Program-made: the position numbers and the translations under genes
In this document: in pieces, positions 15,769 through 24,151 of the stretch
How positions within the stretch are numbered: position 1 is the stretch's first letter
Layout of the letters: each line of letters begins with the position of its first letter
Assembly: GCF_020172665.1 (NCBI RefSeq)
Contig: NZ_CP083985.1
Span: forward strand, 2,139,857-2,203,856
Direction of reading: 5' to 3'
Origin: [Mycobacterium] zoologicum
Lineage (GTDB): Bacteria; Actinomycetota; Actinomycetes; Mycobacteriales; Mycobacteriaceae
DNA length: 64,000 bases
The notes under the pieces: model-generated
What the model saw: only the letters and a program-made list of their open reading frames with translations
Database searches by the model: none
What the model was told of the DNA's origin: nothing

Positions 15769-17280
15769 GTGTCTGACGAACAGCGGGGTTCCGGTTACGG
15801 CCTGGGGCTGTCTACTCGCACCCAGATGACGGGCTACCAGTTCCTGGCCCGCCGGACCGCGATGGCGCTGACCCGCTGGCAGGTTCGCATGGAGGTGGAG
15901 CCGGGCCGGCGGCAGGCGCTCGCGGTGGTGGCCTCGGTGTCGGCGGGAGCGGTCGTCTGCCTGGGCGCATTGCTGTGGTCGTTTCTGAGCCCGTCGGGTC
16001 AGATGAACGAATCACCCATCATCGCCGACCGTGATTCGGGTGCGCTTTACGTGCGGGTCGGCGGCACGCTGTATCCGGCGCTGAATCTTGCCTCGGCACG
16101 ATTGATCGCCGGCCGCGCGGACAATCCGCACAAGGTGCGCTCGACACAGATCGCCGAGCAGCCCCACGGCCCGCTGGTCGGCATCCCGGGAGCACCCTCG
16201 GACATTCAGCCCACCACGCCGTCGACGTCGTCGTGGCTGATCTGCGACACCGTCGGCAACGTCCAGGGGGTCGGTGCCCCCACGCCGGTGACGGTGACCG
16301 TGATCGACGGAAGCCCCGACCTCAACGCGCGCCGCCGGGTGCTCGACGGCCCGGACGCGGTGGTGCTGCGCTACGGCAACGACTCCTGGGTGGTACGGCA
16401 GGGCCGCCGCTCACGCATCGACGCCGCCGACCGCGCAGTGCTGCTGCCGCTGGGGCTCACCCCCGAACAGGTCGACCATGCGCGACCGATGAGCCAGGCA
16501 CTGTTCGACGCGCTGCCCGTGGGCCCGGAGCTGGCGGTACCGTTCGTACCCGATGCCGGCCAGCCGCCGGCCTTCCCCAACGCCCCGGGACCGGTCGGCA
16601 CGGTATTCACCACGCCGCAACTTGCTGGACCGCAACAGTATTCGGTAGTTCTGATGAACGGCGTGCAGACCGTGTCATCGGTGGTGGCCCGGATTCTGCA
16701 GAACGCCGGGGCGACCGCCGGTGGCGCGCCGGTGGTGGTGGCTCCGCCGGAGCTGGCCAAGATGCCGGTGGTCACCGGCCTGGACCTGTCGGCGTACCCG
16801 GAAGGGCCACTGAAGGTGGTTGACATCAAGGAGAATCCGTCCACCTGCTGGTGGTGGGAGCGGTCCAACGGCGACAGCCGGGCCCGGATCCAGGTGGTAT
16901 CAGGCCCCACTATTCCGGTGTCGCAGAAGCAGATCGGCCGAGTGGTGAGCCTGGTAAAGACCAACAACGACAACATGCCGCAGGCCGATCGGGTGTATTT
17001 CGGTTCGGGCTACGGCAATTTCGTCGCAGTGACCGGTAACGACCCGGACGCCTCGACGCGGGAGTCGCTGTGGTGGCTGTCGTCGTCCGGCGTGCGCTTC
17101 GGCGTCCCGGGTGACGACGAGCGCAAGGCGCTGGGCCTGGTCAGCGAACCCGCGTTGGCGCCCTCGGTGGCGCTGCGACTGCTGGCACACGGTCCGACCC
17201 TGTCCCGTCAGGACGCGCTGGTGCGTCATGACACCCTGCCCACCGATATGAGCCCTGCGGAATTGGCGGTGCCCAGATGA
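15769..17280 (+). CDS. eccB5: ESX-5 secretion system component EccB5
   Basis: EccB is a core subunit of the type VII secretion membrane complex, with one membrane helix and a large periplasmic domain. Here a cytoplasmic N-terminus (MTGYQFLARR is the family hallmark) leads to a helix at residues 50-72 and then the repeat-containing periplasmic part, with the cysteine pair in LICDTVG and STCWWWE. At 503 residues it matches the usual length (506 in M. tuberculosis). GTG 15769 is used. It overlaps eccC5 by 4 bases (ATGA) and so is translationally coupled to it. Confidence 0.96.
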   Translation: MSDEQRGSGYGLGLSTRTQMTGYQFLARRTAMALTRWQVRMEVEPGRRQALAVVASVSAGAVVCLGALLWSFLSPSGQMNESPIIADRDSGALYVRVGGTLYPALNLASARLIAGRADNPHKVRSTQIAEQPHGPLVGIPGAPSDIQPTTPSTSSWLICDTVGNVQGVGAPTPVTVTVIDGSPDLNARRRVLDGPDAVVLRYGNDSWVVRQGRRSRIDAADRAVLLPLGLTPEQVDHARPMSQALFDALPVGPELAVPFVPDAGQPPAFPNAPGPVGTVFTTPQLAGPQQYSVVLMNGVQTVSSVVARILQNAGATAGGAPVVVAPPELAKMPVVTGLDLSAYPEGPLKVVDIKENPSTCWWWERSNGDSRARIQVVSGPTIPVSQKQIGRVVSLVKTNNDNMPQADRVYFGSGYGNFVAVTGNDPDASTRESLWWLSSSGVRFGVPGDDERKALGLVSEPALAPSVALRLLAHGPTLSRQDALVRHDTLPTDMSPAELAVPR

Positions 17281-20200
17281 AACGTGGATACGCCCGGTCG
17301 ACGCCGGAACGAGCGCCGGTTGTCAAGCCGGAGAACATCGTGTTGCCCACTCCGCTGAGTGTGCCGCCGCCGGAAGGCAAGCCGTGGTGGCTCGTGGTGG
17401 TCGGCGTGCTGGTTGTCGGCCTGCTCGTCGGCATGGTCGCGATGACGGTGGCCAACGGTTCCCGGATGTTCCTGGGCGCCGGCTCGATCTTCCCGATCTT
17501 CATGATCGGCGGCGTCGCGATGATGATGTTCGGCGGTCGTTTCGGCGGCGGGGCCCAGCAGTTGAGCCGGCCCAAGCTGGACGCGATGCGTGCCCAGTTC
17601 ATGCTGATGCTGGACCGCCTGCGCGAGTCGGCGGCGGAGTCCGCCGACAGCATGGACGCCAACTACCGCTGGTACCACCCGGCTCCGTCCACTCTGACGG
17701 CCGCGGTGGGCACGCCCCGGATGTGGGAACGTCAACCCAACGGCAAGGACCTCAACTTCGGGTTGGCGCGGGTCGGGGTCGGCATGACCCGTCCTGAGGT
17801 CACCTGGGGTGAGCCGCAGAACATGCCGACCGACATCGAACTCGAGCCGGTGACCGGTAAGGCGCTGCAGGAGTTCGGCCGCTACCAGAGTGTGGTCTAC
17901 AACCTGCCGAAGATGGTCTCGTTGTTGGTCGAGCCCTGGTACTCGCTGATCGGTGACCGCGAGCACGTCCTCGGACTGATGCGCGCGATCGTCCTTCAGC
18001 TGGCCTTCTCCCACGGGCCCGACCATCTGCGCATGGTTGTGGTCACCTCCGACAAGCAGGAGTGGGACTGGGTGAAGTGGTTGCCGCACTTCGGTGACCC
18101 ACGTCGCCAGGACGCGGCAGGCAATGCGCGGATGGTGTACGGCTCGGTGCAGGACTTCGCCACCTCGCACGCCGACCTGTTCTCCGGCCGCGGGTCGTTC
18201 ATGCCGCGGCACGCCAGCTCGTCGGCGGAGACGCCCACGCCGCACCACCTGATAATCGTCGACGCCATCGACCCACAGTGGGAGTACGTCAACACCGCCG
18301 AGGGTGTTGACGGCGTGACGTTCTTCGACCTGACCGGAGTCCCGGAGTGGCGCGAAGTGCCCCAGCGGGTACTGCGATTCGACGACAAGGGCATCGTCAA
18401 CGCCCTGCCGCGTGACCGCGACACCTGGATGGTGATCGACGACAACGAGTGGTTCTTCGCGCTGGCCGATCAGGTGAGCCTCACCGACGCCGAGCAGTTC
18501 GCGCAGCGGATGGCGCGCTGGCGCCTCGCTGAGGCCTACGAGGAGATCGGGCAGAAGGTGACGCGCCACATCGGTGCGCGCGACATCATGGCCTACTACG
18601 GCATCGAGGACGCCGGGCGGATCGACTTCGATGCGCTGTGGGCGGAACGCCGCGACGCGGGTCCCAAAGCGCGCCTGCGGATTCCGTTCGGAAGCCGGTC
18701 GGACAACGGCGAGCTGCTGTTCCTGGACATGAAGTCGCTCGACGAGGGTGGCGACGGCCCGCACGGCGTCATGTCGGGCACCACCGGCTCGGGTAAGTCG
18801 ACGCTGGTGCGCACGGTGATCGAATCGCTGCTGCTGGCGCACCCGCCGGACGAGCTGCAGTTCGTGCTGGCCGACCTCAAGGGTGGTTCCGCGGTCAAGC
18901 CGTTCGCCGGGGTGCCGCACGTCTCGCGGATCATCACCGACCTCGAAGACGACCAGGCCCTGATGGAGCGCTTCCTGGAAGCGATGTGGGGCGAGATCGC
19001 CCGCCGAAAGTCTATGTGCGACAACGCCGGTGTTGACGGCGCCAAGGAGTACAACGAGATCCGCAATCGGATGCGGGCCCGCGGTGACGACAGCCTGCTG
19101 CCGCTGCCGATGCTCGTCGTGGTGATCGACGAGTTCTACGAGTGGTTCCGCATCATGCCGACCGCGGTGGAGGTGCTGGACTCGATCGGCCGCCAGGGTC
19201 GCGCCTACTGGGTGCACCTGATGATGGCGTCGCAGACCATCGAGAGCCGCGCCGAGAAGCTGATGGAGAACATGGGCTATCGGCTGGTGCTCAAGGCGCA
19301 GACCGCCGGCGCGGCGCAGGCCGCCGGTGTGCCCAACGCGGTCAACCTGCCGGCCAAGGCCGGCCTGGGCTACTTCCGCAAGAGCGGCGAAGAGGTCATT
19401 CGCTTCCAGGCCGAGTTCCTCTGGCGTGACTACCACCGTGGCGGGATACTCGACGACGAGCAGATGCCGCTGGTGCACGCGGTCGACTACATCCGTCCGC
19501 AGCTGTTCACCACCGACTTCACTCCGCTCGAGGTCAGTGTCAGCACGCCGGAGATCGAAGCGCCCGAAGAGATTCCGGCGATCGACTCCAAACCGGCGAC
19601 AGTCTCGGGTGAGGTGGCGGAGGAAGAGGATTTCATCCGTACGCCCAAGGTCGGCACGGTGATCATCGATCAGCTGCGCCAGATCGACTTCGAGCCCTAC
19701 CGGTTGTGGCAACCGCCGCTCGAGGTGCCGGTGACGGTAGAGGACCTGGTGAACCGCTACCTGGGTCACCCGTGGCAACAGGGCTACGGCACCCGGCGCG
19801 ACTTGGTGTTCCCGATCGGTGTCATCGACCGGCCGTACAAGCATGACCAGCCGCCGTTGACCGTCGATACCTCCGGTCCGGGGGCCAACGTGCTGATCCT
19901 CGGCGCGGGCGGTGCCGGCAAGACGACCGCACTGCAGACGCTGATCTGTGCGGCGGCACTGACCCACACCCCCGAACAGGTCCAGTTCTACTGTCTGGCC
20001 TACAGCGGAACCTCGCTGACCACCGTTGCCGGATTGCCGCACGTGGGCAGTGTCTGTGGCCCGACCGACCCCGACGGAGTGCGCCGCACGGTGGCCGAAC
20101 TGTTGGCGTTGGTGCGGGCCCGCAAGCGCAGCTTCCTGGAGAACGACGTCGCCTCGATGGACGTGTTCCGCCGGCGCAAGTTCGACGGAGCCCCGGGAAA

Positions 20201-21482
20201 GGTGCCCAACGACGGTTTCGGCGATGTCTACCTGGTGGTCGACAACTACCGCGCGCTGTCGGAGGACAACGAGGTACTGGTCGAGCAGGTCAACCAGATC
20301 ATCAACCAGGGCCCGTCGTTCGGCGTACATGTGATCGTCACCGCTGACCGCGAGTCGGAGCTGCGCCCGCCGGTGCGCAGTGGTTTCGGCTCCCGGGTCG
20401 AGCTTCGCTTGGCCGCGGTCGAGGACGCCAAGCTGGTGCGGTCCCGCTTCGCCAAGGACGTCCCGGTCCAGCCCGGCCGGGGCATGGTGGCGGTCAACTA
20501 CGTTCGACTCGACAGCGACCCGCAATCCGGTCTGCACACCCTGATCGCCCGGCCCGCGATGGCCGACACCGATGAGCGGGTGTTCGAGTCCGACAGCGTC
20601 GCTGCGGCCGTCAGCCAGGTCGCGGTGGGCCGGGTTCGCCCGGTCCGGCGCCTGCCGGCGAGGTTCGGGTTGGACGAGGTGCGTGCGGTCGCGGCCAACG
20701 ACCAGCGCGAAGGTGTGGGTGTCGGCGGAATCGCCTGGGCCATCTCAGAACTCGATCTGCAGCCGGTGTATCTGAACTTCGCCGAGAACGGACACCTGAT
20801 GGTGACGGGCCGTCGCGAATGCGGTCGGACCACCACGCTGGCGACGATCATGAGCGAGATCGAGCGGCTCTATGCACCTGGTTCCAGCACCGCGCCGGCC
20901 ACGACGCAGCCGTCGGCACAGGTCTGGCTGATCGACCCGAGGCGCCAGTTGCTGACCACTTTGGGGTCGGACTACGTGGAGAAGTTCGCCTATAACCTAG
21001 ATGGCGCAGTCGGGCTCATTTCCGAGCTGGCCGCCACGCTGGCCAACCGTGAACCGCCGCCGGGCCTGTCGGCCGAGGAGCTGCTGTCGCGAACCTGGTG
21101 GAGCGGGCCGGAGATCTTCTTGATCATCGACGACATCCAGCAGTTCCCGCCCGGCTTCGACTCGCCGTTCCAGAAGGCCGCCCCGTGGGTCACCCGAGCG
21201 GCCGACGTGGGCCTGCACGTGATCGTCACCCGTACGTTCGGTGGCTGGTCGTCGGCGGGCAGCGACCCGCTGCTGCGGGCCCTGCACCAGGCCAACTCGC
21301 CGCTCCTGGTGATGGACGCCGACCCGGACGAGGGCTTCATCCGCGGAAAGATGAAGGGCGGTCCGCTGCCGCGCGGTCGTGGTCTGCTGATGGCCGAGGA
21401 CACCGGAGTGTTCGTCCAGGTGGCCGCGACCGAACTGCGCCGAGCGCCGACGCAGGAGCGGGCGGTGACCCCGGCCGGCTGA
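17277..21482 (+). CDS. eccC5: ESX-5 FtsK/SpoIIIE-type ATPase EccC5
   Basis: EccC is the motor and substrate receptor of the system. The 1401-residue chain has two membrane helices near residues 37-80, a DUF domain, and three FtsK-like ATPase modules with P-loops at about residue 501 (GTTGSGKST), 876 (GAGGAGKTT) and 1178 (GRRECGRTT). The first two are standard; the third has a degenerate P-loop. Acidic Walker B residues are seen in VVIDEFYEW and FLIIDDIQQF. It is a single unsplit chain as in other ESX-5 systems. A cyp143-type gene, which follows eccC5 in M. tuberculosis, is absent here. Confidence 0.97.
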   Translation: MKRGYARSTPERAPVVKPENIVLPTPLSVPPPEGKPWWLVVVGVLVVGLLVGMVAMTVANGSRMFLGAGSIFPIFMIGGVAMMMFGGRFGGGAQQLSRPKLDAMRAQFMLMLDRLRESAAESADSMDANYRWYHPAPSTLTAAVGTPRMWERQPNGKDLNFGLARVGVGMTRPEVTWGEPQNMPTDIELEPVTGKALQEFGRYQSVVYNLPKMVSLLVEPWYSLIGDREHVLGLMRAIVLQLAFSHGPDHLRMVVVTSDKQEWDWVKWLPHFGDPRRQDAAGNARMVYGSVQDFATSHADLFSGRGSFMPRHASSSAETPTPHHLIIVDAIDPQWEYVNTAEGVDGVTFFDLTGVPEWREVPQRVLRFDDKGIVNALPRDRDTWMVIDDNEWFFALADQVSLTDAEQFAQRMARWRLAEAYEEIGQKVTRHIGARDIMAYYGIEDAGRIDFDALWAERRDAGPKARLRIPFGSRSDNGELLFLDMKSLDEGGDGPHGVMSGTTGSGKSTLVRTVIESLLLAHPPDELQFVLADLKGGSAVKPFAGVPHVSRIITDLEDDQALMERFLEAMWGEIARRKSMCDNAGVDGAKEYNEIRNRMRARGDDSLLPLPMLVVVIDEFYEWFRIMPTAVEVLDSIGRQGRAYWVHLMMASQTIESRAEKLMENMGYRLVLKAQTAGAAQAAGVPNAVNLPAKAGLGYFRKSGEEVIRFQAEFLWRDYHRGGILDDEQMPLVHAVDYIRPQLFTTDFTPLEVSVSTPEIEAPEEIPAIDSKPATVSGEVAEEEDFIRTPKVGTVIIDQLRQIDFEPYRLWQPPLEVPVTVEDLVNRYLGHPWQQGYGTRRDLVFPIGVIDRPYKHDQPPLTVDTSGPGANVLILGAGGAGKTTALQTLICAAALTHTPEQVQFYCLAYSGTSLTTVAGLPHVGSVCGPTDPDGVRRTVAELLALVRARKRSFLENDVASMDVFRRRKFDGAPGKVPNDGFGDVYLVVDNYRALSEDNEVLVEQVNQIINQGPSFGVHVIVTADRESELRPPVRSGFGSRVELRLAAVEDAKLVRSRFAKDVPVQPGRGMVAVNYVRLDSDPQSGLHTLIARPAMADTDERVFESDSVAAAVSQVAVGRVRPVRRLPARFGLDEVRAVAANDQREGVGVGGIAWAISELDLQPVYLNFAENGHLMVTGRRECGRTTTLATIMSEIERLYAPGSSTAPATTQPSAQVWLIDPRRQLLTTLGSDYVEKFAYNLDGAVGLISELAATLANREPPPGLSAEELLSRTWWSGPEIFLIIDDIQQFPPGFDSPFQKAAPWVTRAADVGLHVIVTRTFGGWSSAGSDPLLRALHQANSPLLVMDADPDEGFIRGKMKGGPLPRGRGLLMAEDTGVFVQVAATELRRAPTQERAVTPAG

Positions 21483-21855
21483 CGACGGTGCGCCAGTGAC
21501 CGCGGTGGCGTGGACAACAGTGCCACGGCGGTAGCTGGCCACCTCACAGCACCGGTGGGCGGCTGGTGTTTGCCGCGGCCAGATTTTTACCCCGTGGGGC
21601 CGTTTCCAGTCGGCCCGGGGCGACCGTCTACGGCCTGCCGAACGTCCGACCGGTGGAAATTACCGATTGGTGTTTCCGCAGGCTGAGGAGGATGAAGCGG
21701 CGCCGGCACCCGTGTTTGCGTTACCGCTCTGTTTCCGGAGGTGAACACTTGCGACAGCCAGGTGAACAGTAGGCGTTTCGGCCCGTCAGACCCCACCGGA
21801 GCCTTTAGGCTCGGTGTCGGACCGATTGCTGTACGCGATCCGAGGAGGGAATCCA
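21483..21855. other. Intergenic region between eccC5 and the first PE-esxMN unit
   Basis: The 373 bases hold no gene that I can support. They must contain the promoter of the PE-esxM-esxN unit. A pair of direct repeats (listed separately) lies about 90 bases upstream of the PE start. In M. tuberculosis the corresponding position holds cyp143, Rv1786 and several PE/PPE genes, all missing here. Confidence 0.7.
21739..21768 (-). promoter_or_regulatory. Direct repeats resembling RegX3 heptamers
   Basis: AGGTGAACA occurs at 21739-21747 and again at 21760-21768, exactly 21 bp (two helical turns) apart. On the minus strand each contains GTTCACC, the heptamer bound by the phosphate regulator RegX3. 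In M. tuberculosis RegX3 controls ESX-5 output from a site inside the locus. The normal spacing is 11 bp; here a middle repeat is absent or degenerate, so this is a candidate only. Confidence 0.4.
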
Positions 21856-22155
21856 ATGTCGTTCGTCAACGCACAGCCCGAAGCGCTGTCAGCCGCCGCC
21901 GCCAACCTCAGCGGTATCGGCTCGGCGCTCAACGCGCAGAACGCCGCTGCCGCCGCTCCCACCACGGGTGTGATCCCGGCCGCCGCCGACGAGGTCTCGG
22001 CGCTGACCGCGGCACAGTTCGCCGCCCACGCGACCATGTATCAGCAGGTCAGCGCTCAGGCCGCAGCCATCCACGAGATGTTCGTGGCCACCCTGAACAC
22101 CAGCGCGACCTCCTACGCCGCCACCGAGGCCGCCAACGCGGCGTCGGCGGGCTGA
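21856..22155 (+). CDS. PE family protein (first ESX-5 copy)
   Basis: A 99-residue PE protein consisting of the PE helical hairpin alone. It begins MSFVNAQPEALS, with the Pro-Glu signature at positions 8-9, and ends with YAATEAAN, which supplies the YxxxE type VII export motif. ATG 21856 has a good ribosome-binding site (gaggaggga). PE proteins usually form a heterodimer with a PPE partner, but no PPE gene is adjacent here; the nearest are after eccA5. It is about 82 percent identical by eye to the second PE at 30631. Confidence 0.93.
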   Translation: MSFVNAQPEALSAAAANLSGIGSALNAQNAAAAAPTTGVIPAAADEVSALTAAQFAAHATMYQQVSAQAAAIHEMFVATLNTSATSYAATEAANAASAG

Positions 22156-22299
22156 GCGCGACACCGATCTTGCCGGTTGCGAGCCGACGAAAGGGGGACA
22201 CGATTTCCTAGGTTCAGGACCGGCGGTCGGTTACCGGTGTAATCGGCGGCAACAAACGTAAATCACAAGAAACAACACGACTTCAGTAAGGAGAGAGCA

Positions 22300-22596
22300 A
22301 TGGCTACACGTTTTATGACGGATCCGGATGCGATGCGGGCGATGGCGGGTCGGTTCGATGTGCATGCGCAGACCGTTGAGGATGAGGCGCGTCGGATGTG
22401 GGCGTCCTCGACGAACATCTCGGGTGCGGGTTGGGGTGGTCTGGCGGAGCGGACCTCGATGGACACCATGGGTCAGATGCAGACTGCGTTTCGCAACATC
22501 GTGACGATGCTGCACGGTGTGCGCGATGGTCTGATCCGCGATGCCAACCACTATGAGCAGCAGGAAGCTGCGTCGCAGCAGATCCTGGGCAGCTAG
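22300..22596 (+). CDS. esxM: ESX-5 substrate EsxM (copy 1)
   Basis: A 98-residue WXG100-type protein secreted by ESX-5 as a dimer with EsxN. It shows the WGG turn motif (GAGWGGLAE) between two helices and the C-terminal export motif YEQQE (Tyr85 to Glu89). Gene and product are nearly identical to the copy at 30967; the only protein difference is Gln87 (Ser in copy 2). Codon use (many GGT, GAT, CGT) differs from neighbouring GC-ending genes. A strong aaggag ribosome-binding site precedes it. Confidence 0.95.
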   Translation: MATRFMTDPDAMRAMAGRFDVHAQTVEDEARRMWASSTNISGAGWGGLAERTSMDTMGQMQTAFRNIVTMLHGVRDGLIRDANHYEQQEAASQQILGS

Positions 22597-22893
22597 GGAG
22601 GATTAGGAAGATGTCGATCAACTACCAGTTCGGTGATGTCAACGCTCACGGCGCGTTGATCCGTGCCCAGGCGGCTTCGTTGGAGGCTGAGCACCAGGCG
22701 ATCGTGCACGATGTGCTGGCCGCGGGTGATTTCTGGGGTGGTTCGGGTTCGGTGGCGTGCCAGGAGTTCGTGTCCCAGTTGGGTCGCAACTTCGCGGTGA
22801 TCTACGAGCAGGCCAATGCTCATGGTCAGAAGGTGCAGACCGCCGGCAACAACATGGCCAACACCGACGCCTCGGTGGGCTCCAGCTGGGCCT
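22300..22893 (+). repeat. esxM-esxN direct repeat, copy 1
   Basis: About 594 bases including both genes and the 14-base spacer match 30967-31560 with only around 11 differences that I counted, most of them silent. The flanks of the two copies are unrelated, so the match begins and ends close to the coding sequence boundaries. Confidence 0.9.
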
Positions 22894-22895
22894 GA
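22611..22895 (+). CDS. esxN: ESX-5 substrate EsxN (copy 1)
   Basis: A 94-residue WXG100-family protein, the dimer partner of EsxM. It begins MSINYQFGDVNAHGA, as in the EsxN/QILSS group, and carries the WGGSG turn motif. The protein is identical to the second copy at 31278. The start has a conserved gggagg ribosome-binding site in the spacer after esxM. A strong hairpin follows the stop by about 20 bases, so the PE-esxMN transcript probably ends here. Confidence 0.95.
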   Translation: MSINYQFGDVNAHGALIRAQAASLEAEHQAIVHDVLAAGDFWGGSGSVACQEFVSQLGRNFAVIYEQANAHGQKVQTAGNNMANTDASVGSSWA

Positions 22896-22914
22896 CCAAA
22901 ACCAGCAAAACGCA

Positions 22915-22953
22915 ACGCGGCAGCACACCGACACCATCGGTGTGCTGCCGCGT
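22915..22953 (+). terminator. Hairpin terminator after esxN copy 1
   Basis: Arms 22915-22931 and 22937-22953 are perfectly complementary over 17 bp with a 5-base loop. It lies 20 bases after the esxN stop and 107 bases before espG5, so it can separate high-level substrate expression from the machinery genes. No such perfect hairpin was seen after esxN copy 2. Confidence 0.8.
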
Positions 22954-23060
22954 GCTGCAATTTGTGGGGTGGTGCCGAGCGCCCCACGCGGCTGCGTGAT
23001 CCAATAGCCAAGTACTCCGCGCGCCAACCACAGCGGACCACCCGGTAGAGGAGGGTAGTG

Positions 23061-23969
23061 ATGGACCCGAGTACCCGTACCGACATCACCGTCAACGTCG
23101 AAGGCTTCTGGATGCTGCAGGCGTTGCTTGACATTCGCCACGTGGCCCCCGAGTTGCGTTGTCGGCCTTACGTTTCCACCGACTCGAGCGACTGGCTGTC
23201 CGAGCATCCCGGTATGGCCGTGATGCGCGAACAGGGGATCGTCGTCGACGACCAGGTCAACGAGACCGTCGCCGCGCGGATGCGCGTGCTGGCCGCACCA
23301 GACCTCGAGGTGGTGGCACTGCTGGCGCTGGGCAAGCTGCGCTACGGCGTCATTGAAGCCGACGACGGTGAGGAACCCGAACCTGGAACCCGCGACATTC
23401 CCGACAACGAATTCCGGGTGCTACTCGCACGCCGGGGCGAGCACTGGGTCTCGGCCGTGCGGGTCGGCACCGACATCACCGTCGACGACGTCGCGGTGAC
23501 CGATGCCGCCTCCATTGCGGCGCTGGTGATCGACGGCATGGAATCCATCCACCACGCCGATCCGGCCCAGATCACCGCGGTCAACGTTCCGATGGAAGAG
23601 ATGCTCGAGGCGACCCAGAGCTGGCAGGACTCGGGCTTCAACATCTTCACCGGGGGAGACCTGCGCAGAATGGGCATCAGCGCCGCCACTGTCGCGGCCC
23701 TGGGCCAGGCGCTGTCCGAGCCCGCCGCGGAGGCCGCCGTGTATGCGCGGCAATACCGCGACGACGCCAAAGGCCCCAGTGCGTCGGTGCTGTCGCTCAA
23801 AGACGGATCCGGCGGCCGGATCGCGCTGTATCAACAGGCGCGTACCGCCGGGTCGGGCGAAGCCTGGCTGGCGATCTGCCCGGCAACCCCGCAGCTGGTC
23901 CAGGTGGGTGTGAAGACCGTTCTGGACACGTTGCCCTACGGCGCGTGGAAAACGCACCGCAGAGTCTAG
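23061..23969 (+). CDS. espG5: ESX-5 PE/PPE chaperone EspG5
   Basis: EspG5 is the cytosolic chaperone that binds the tip of ESX-5 PPE partners and keeps PE-PPE dimers soluble. The 302-residue chain (MDPSTRTDITVNVEGFW) has the mixed alpha/beta EspG fold signature, with FRVLLARRGEHWVSAVRVG in the middle. M. tuberculosis EspG5 is 300 residues. ATG 23061 is preferred over GTG 23058 because of its spacing from the gaggagg site. The next gene follows after about 180 bases. Confidence 0.93.
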   Translation: MDPSTRTDITVNVEGFWMLQALLDIRHVAPELRCRPYVSTDSSDWLSEHPGMAVMREQGIVVDDQVNETVAARMRVLAAPDLEVVALLALGKLRYGVIEADDGEEPEPGTRDIPDNEFRVLLARRGEHWVSAVRVGTDITVDDVAVTDAASIAALVIDGMESIHHADPAQITAVNVPMEEMLEATQSWQDSGFNIFTGGDLRRMGISAATVAALGQALSEPAAEAAVYARQYRDDAKGPSASVLSLKDGSGGRIALYQQARTAGSGEAWLAICPATPQLVQVGVKTVLDTLPYGAWKTHRRV

Positions 23970-24151
23970 AGCTGGGTATTGGCGCCGTCCGCCGAAAACC
24001 GGGTAACGCAGCAGGATTGCGGATAAACCACGGTTCGTGCGAATAACAGGCAATGCCTTTAGAATTGGACGGACTTTTAAATTATGACGAATTGCGAGGG
24101 GACACTGATGGGTTCCGTGGGATCCGTATTAGTCGGCCAAGGGGTGGGCCA

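Noticed and set aside
17226..20537. Very long open frame (1103 codons) antisense to eccC5
   Set aside because: It is a mirror of high-GC codon bias in eccC5, with arginine/histidine-rich composition and no family motif; eccC5 is unambiguous.
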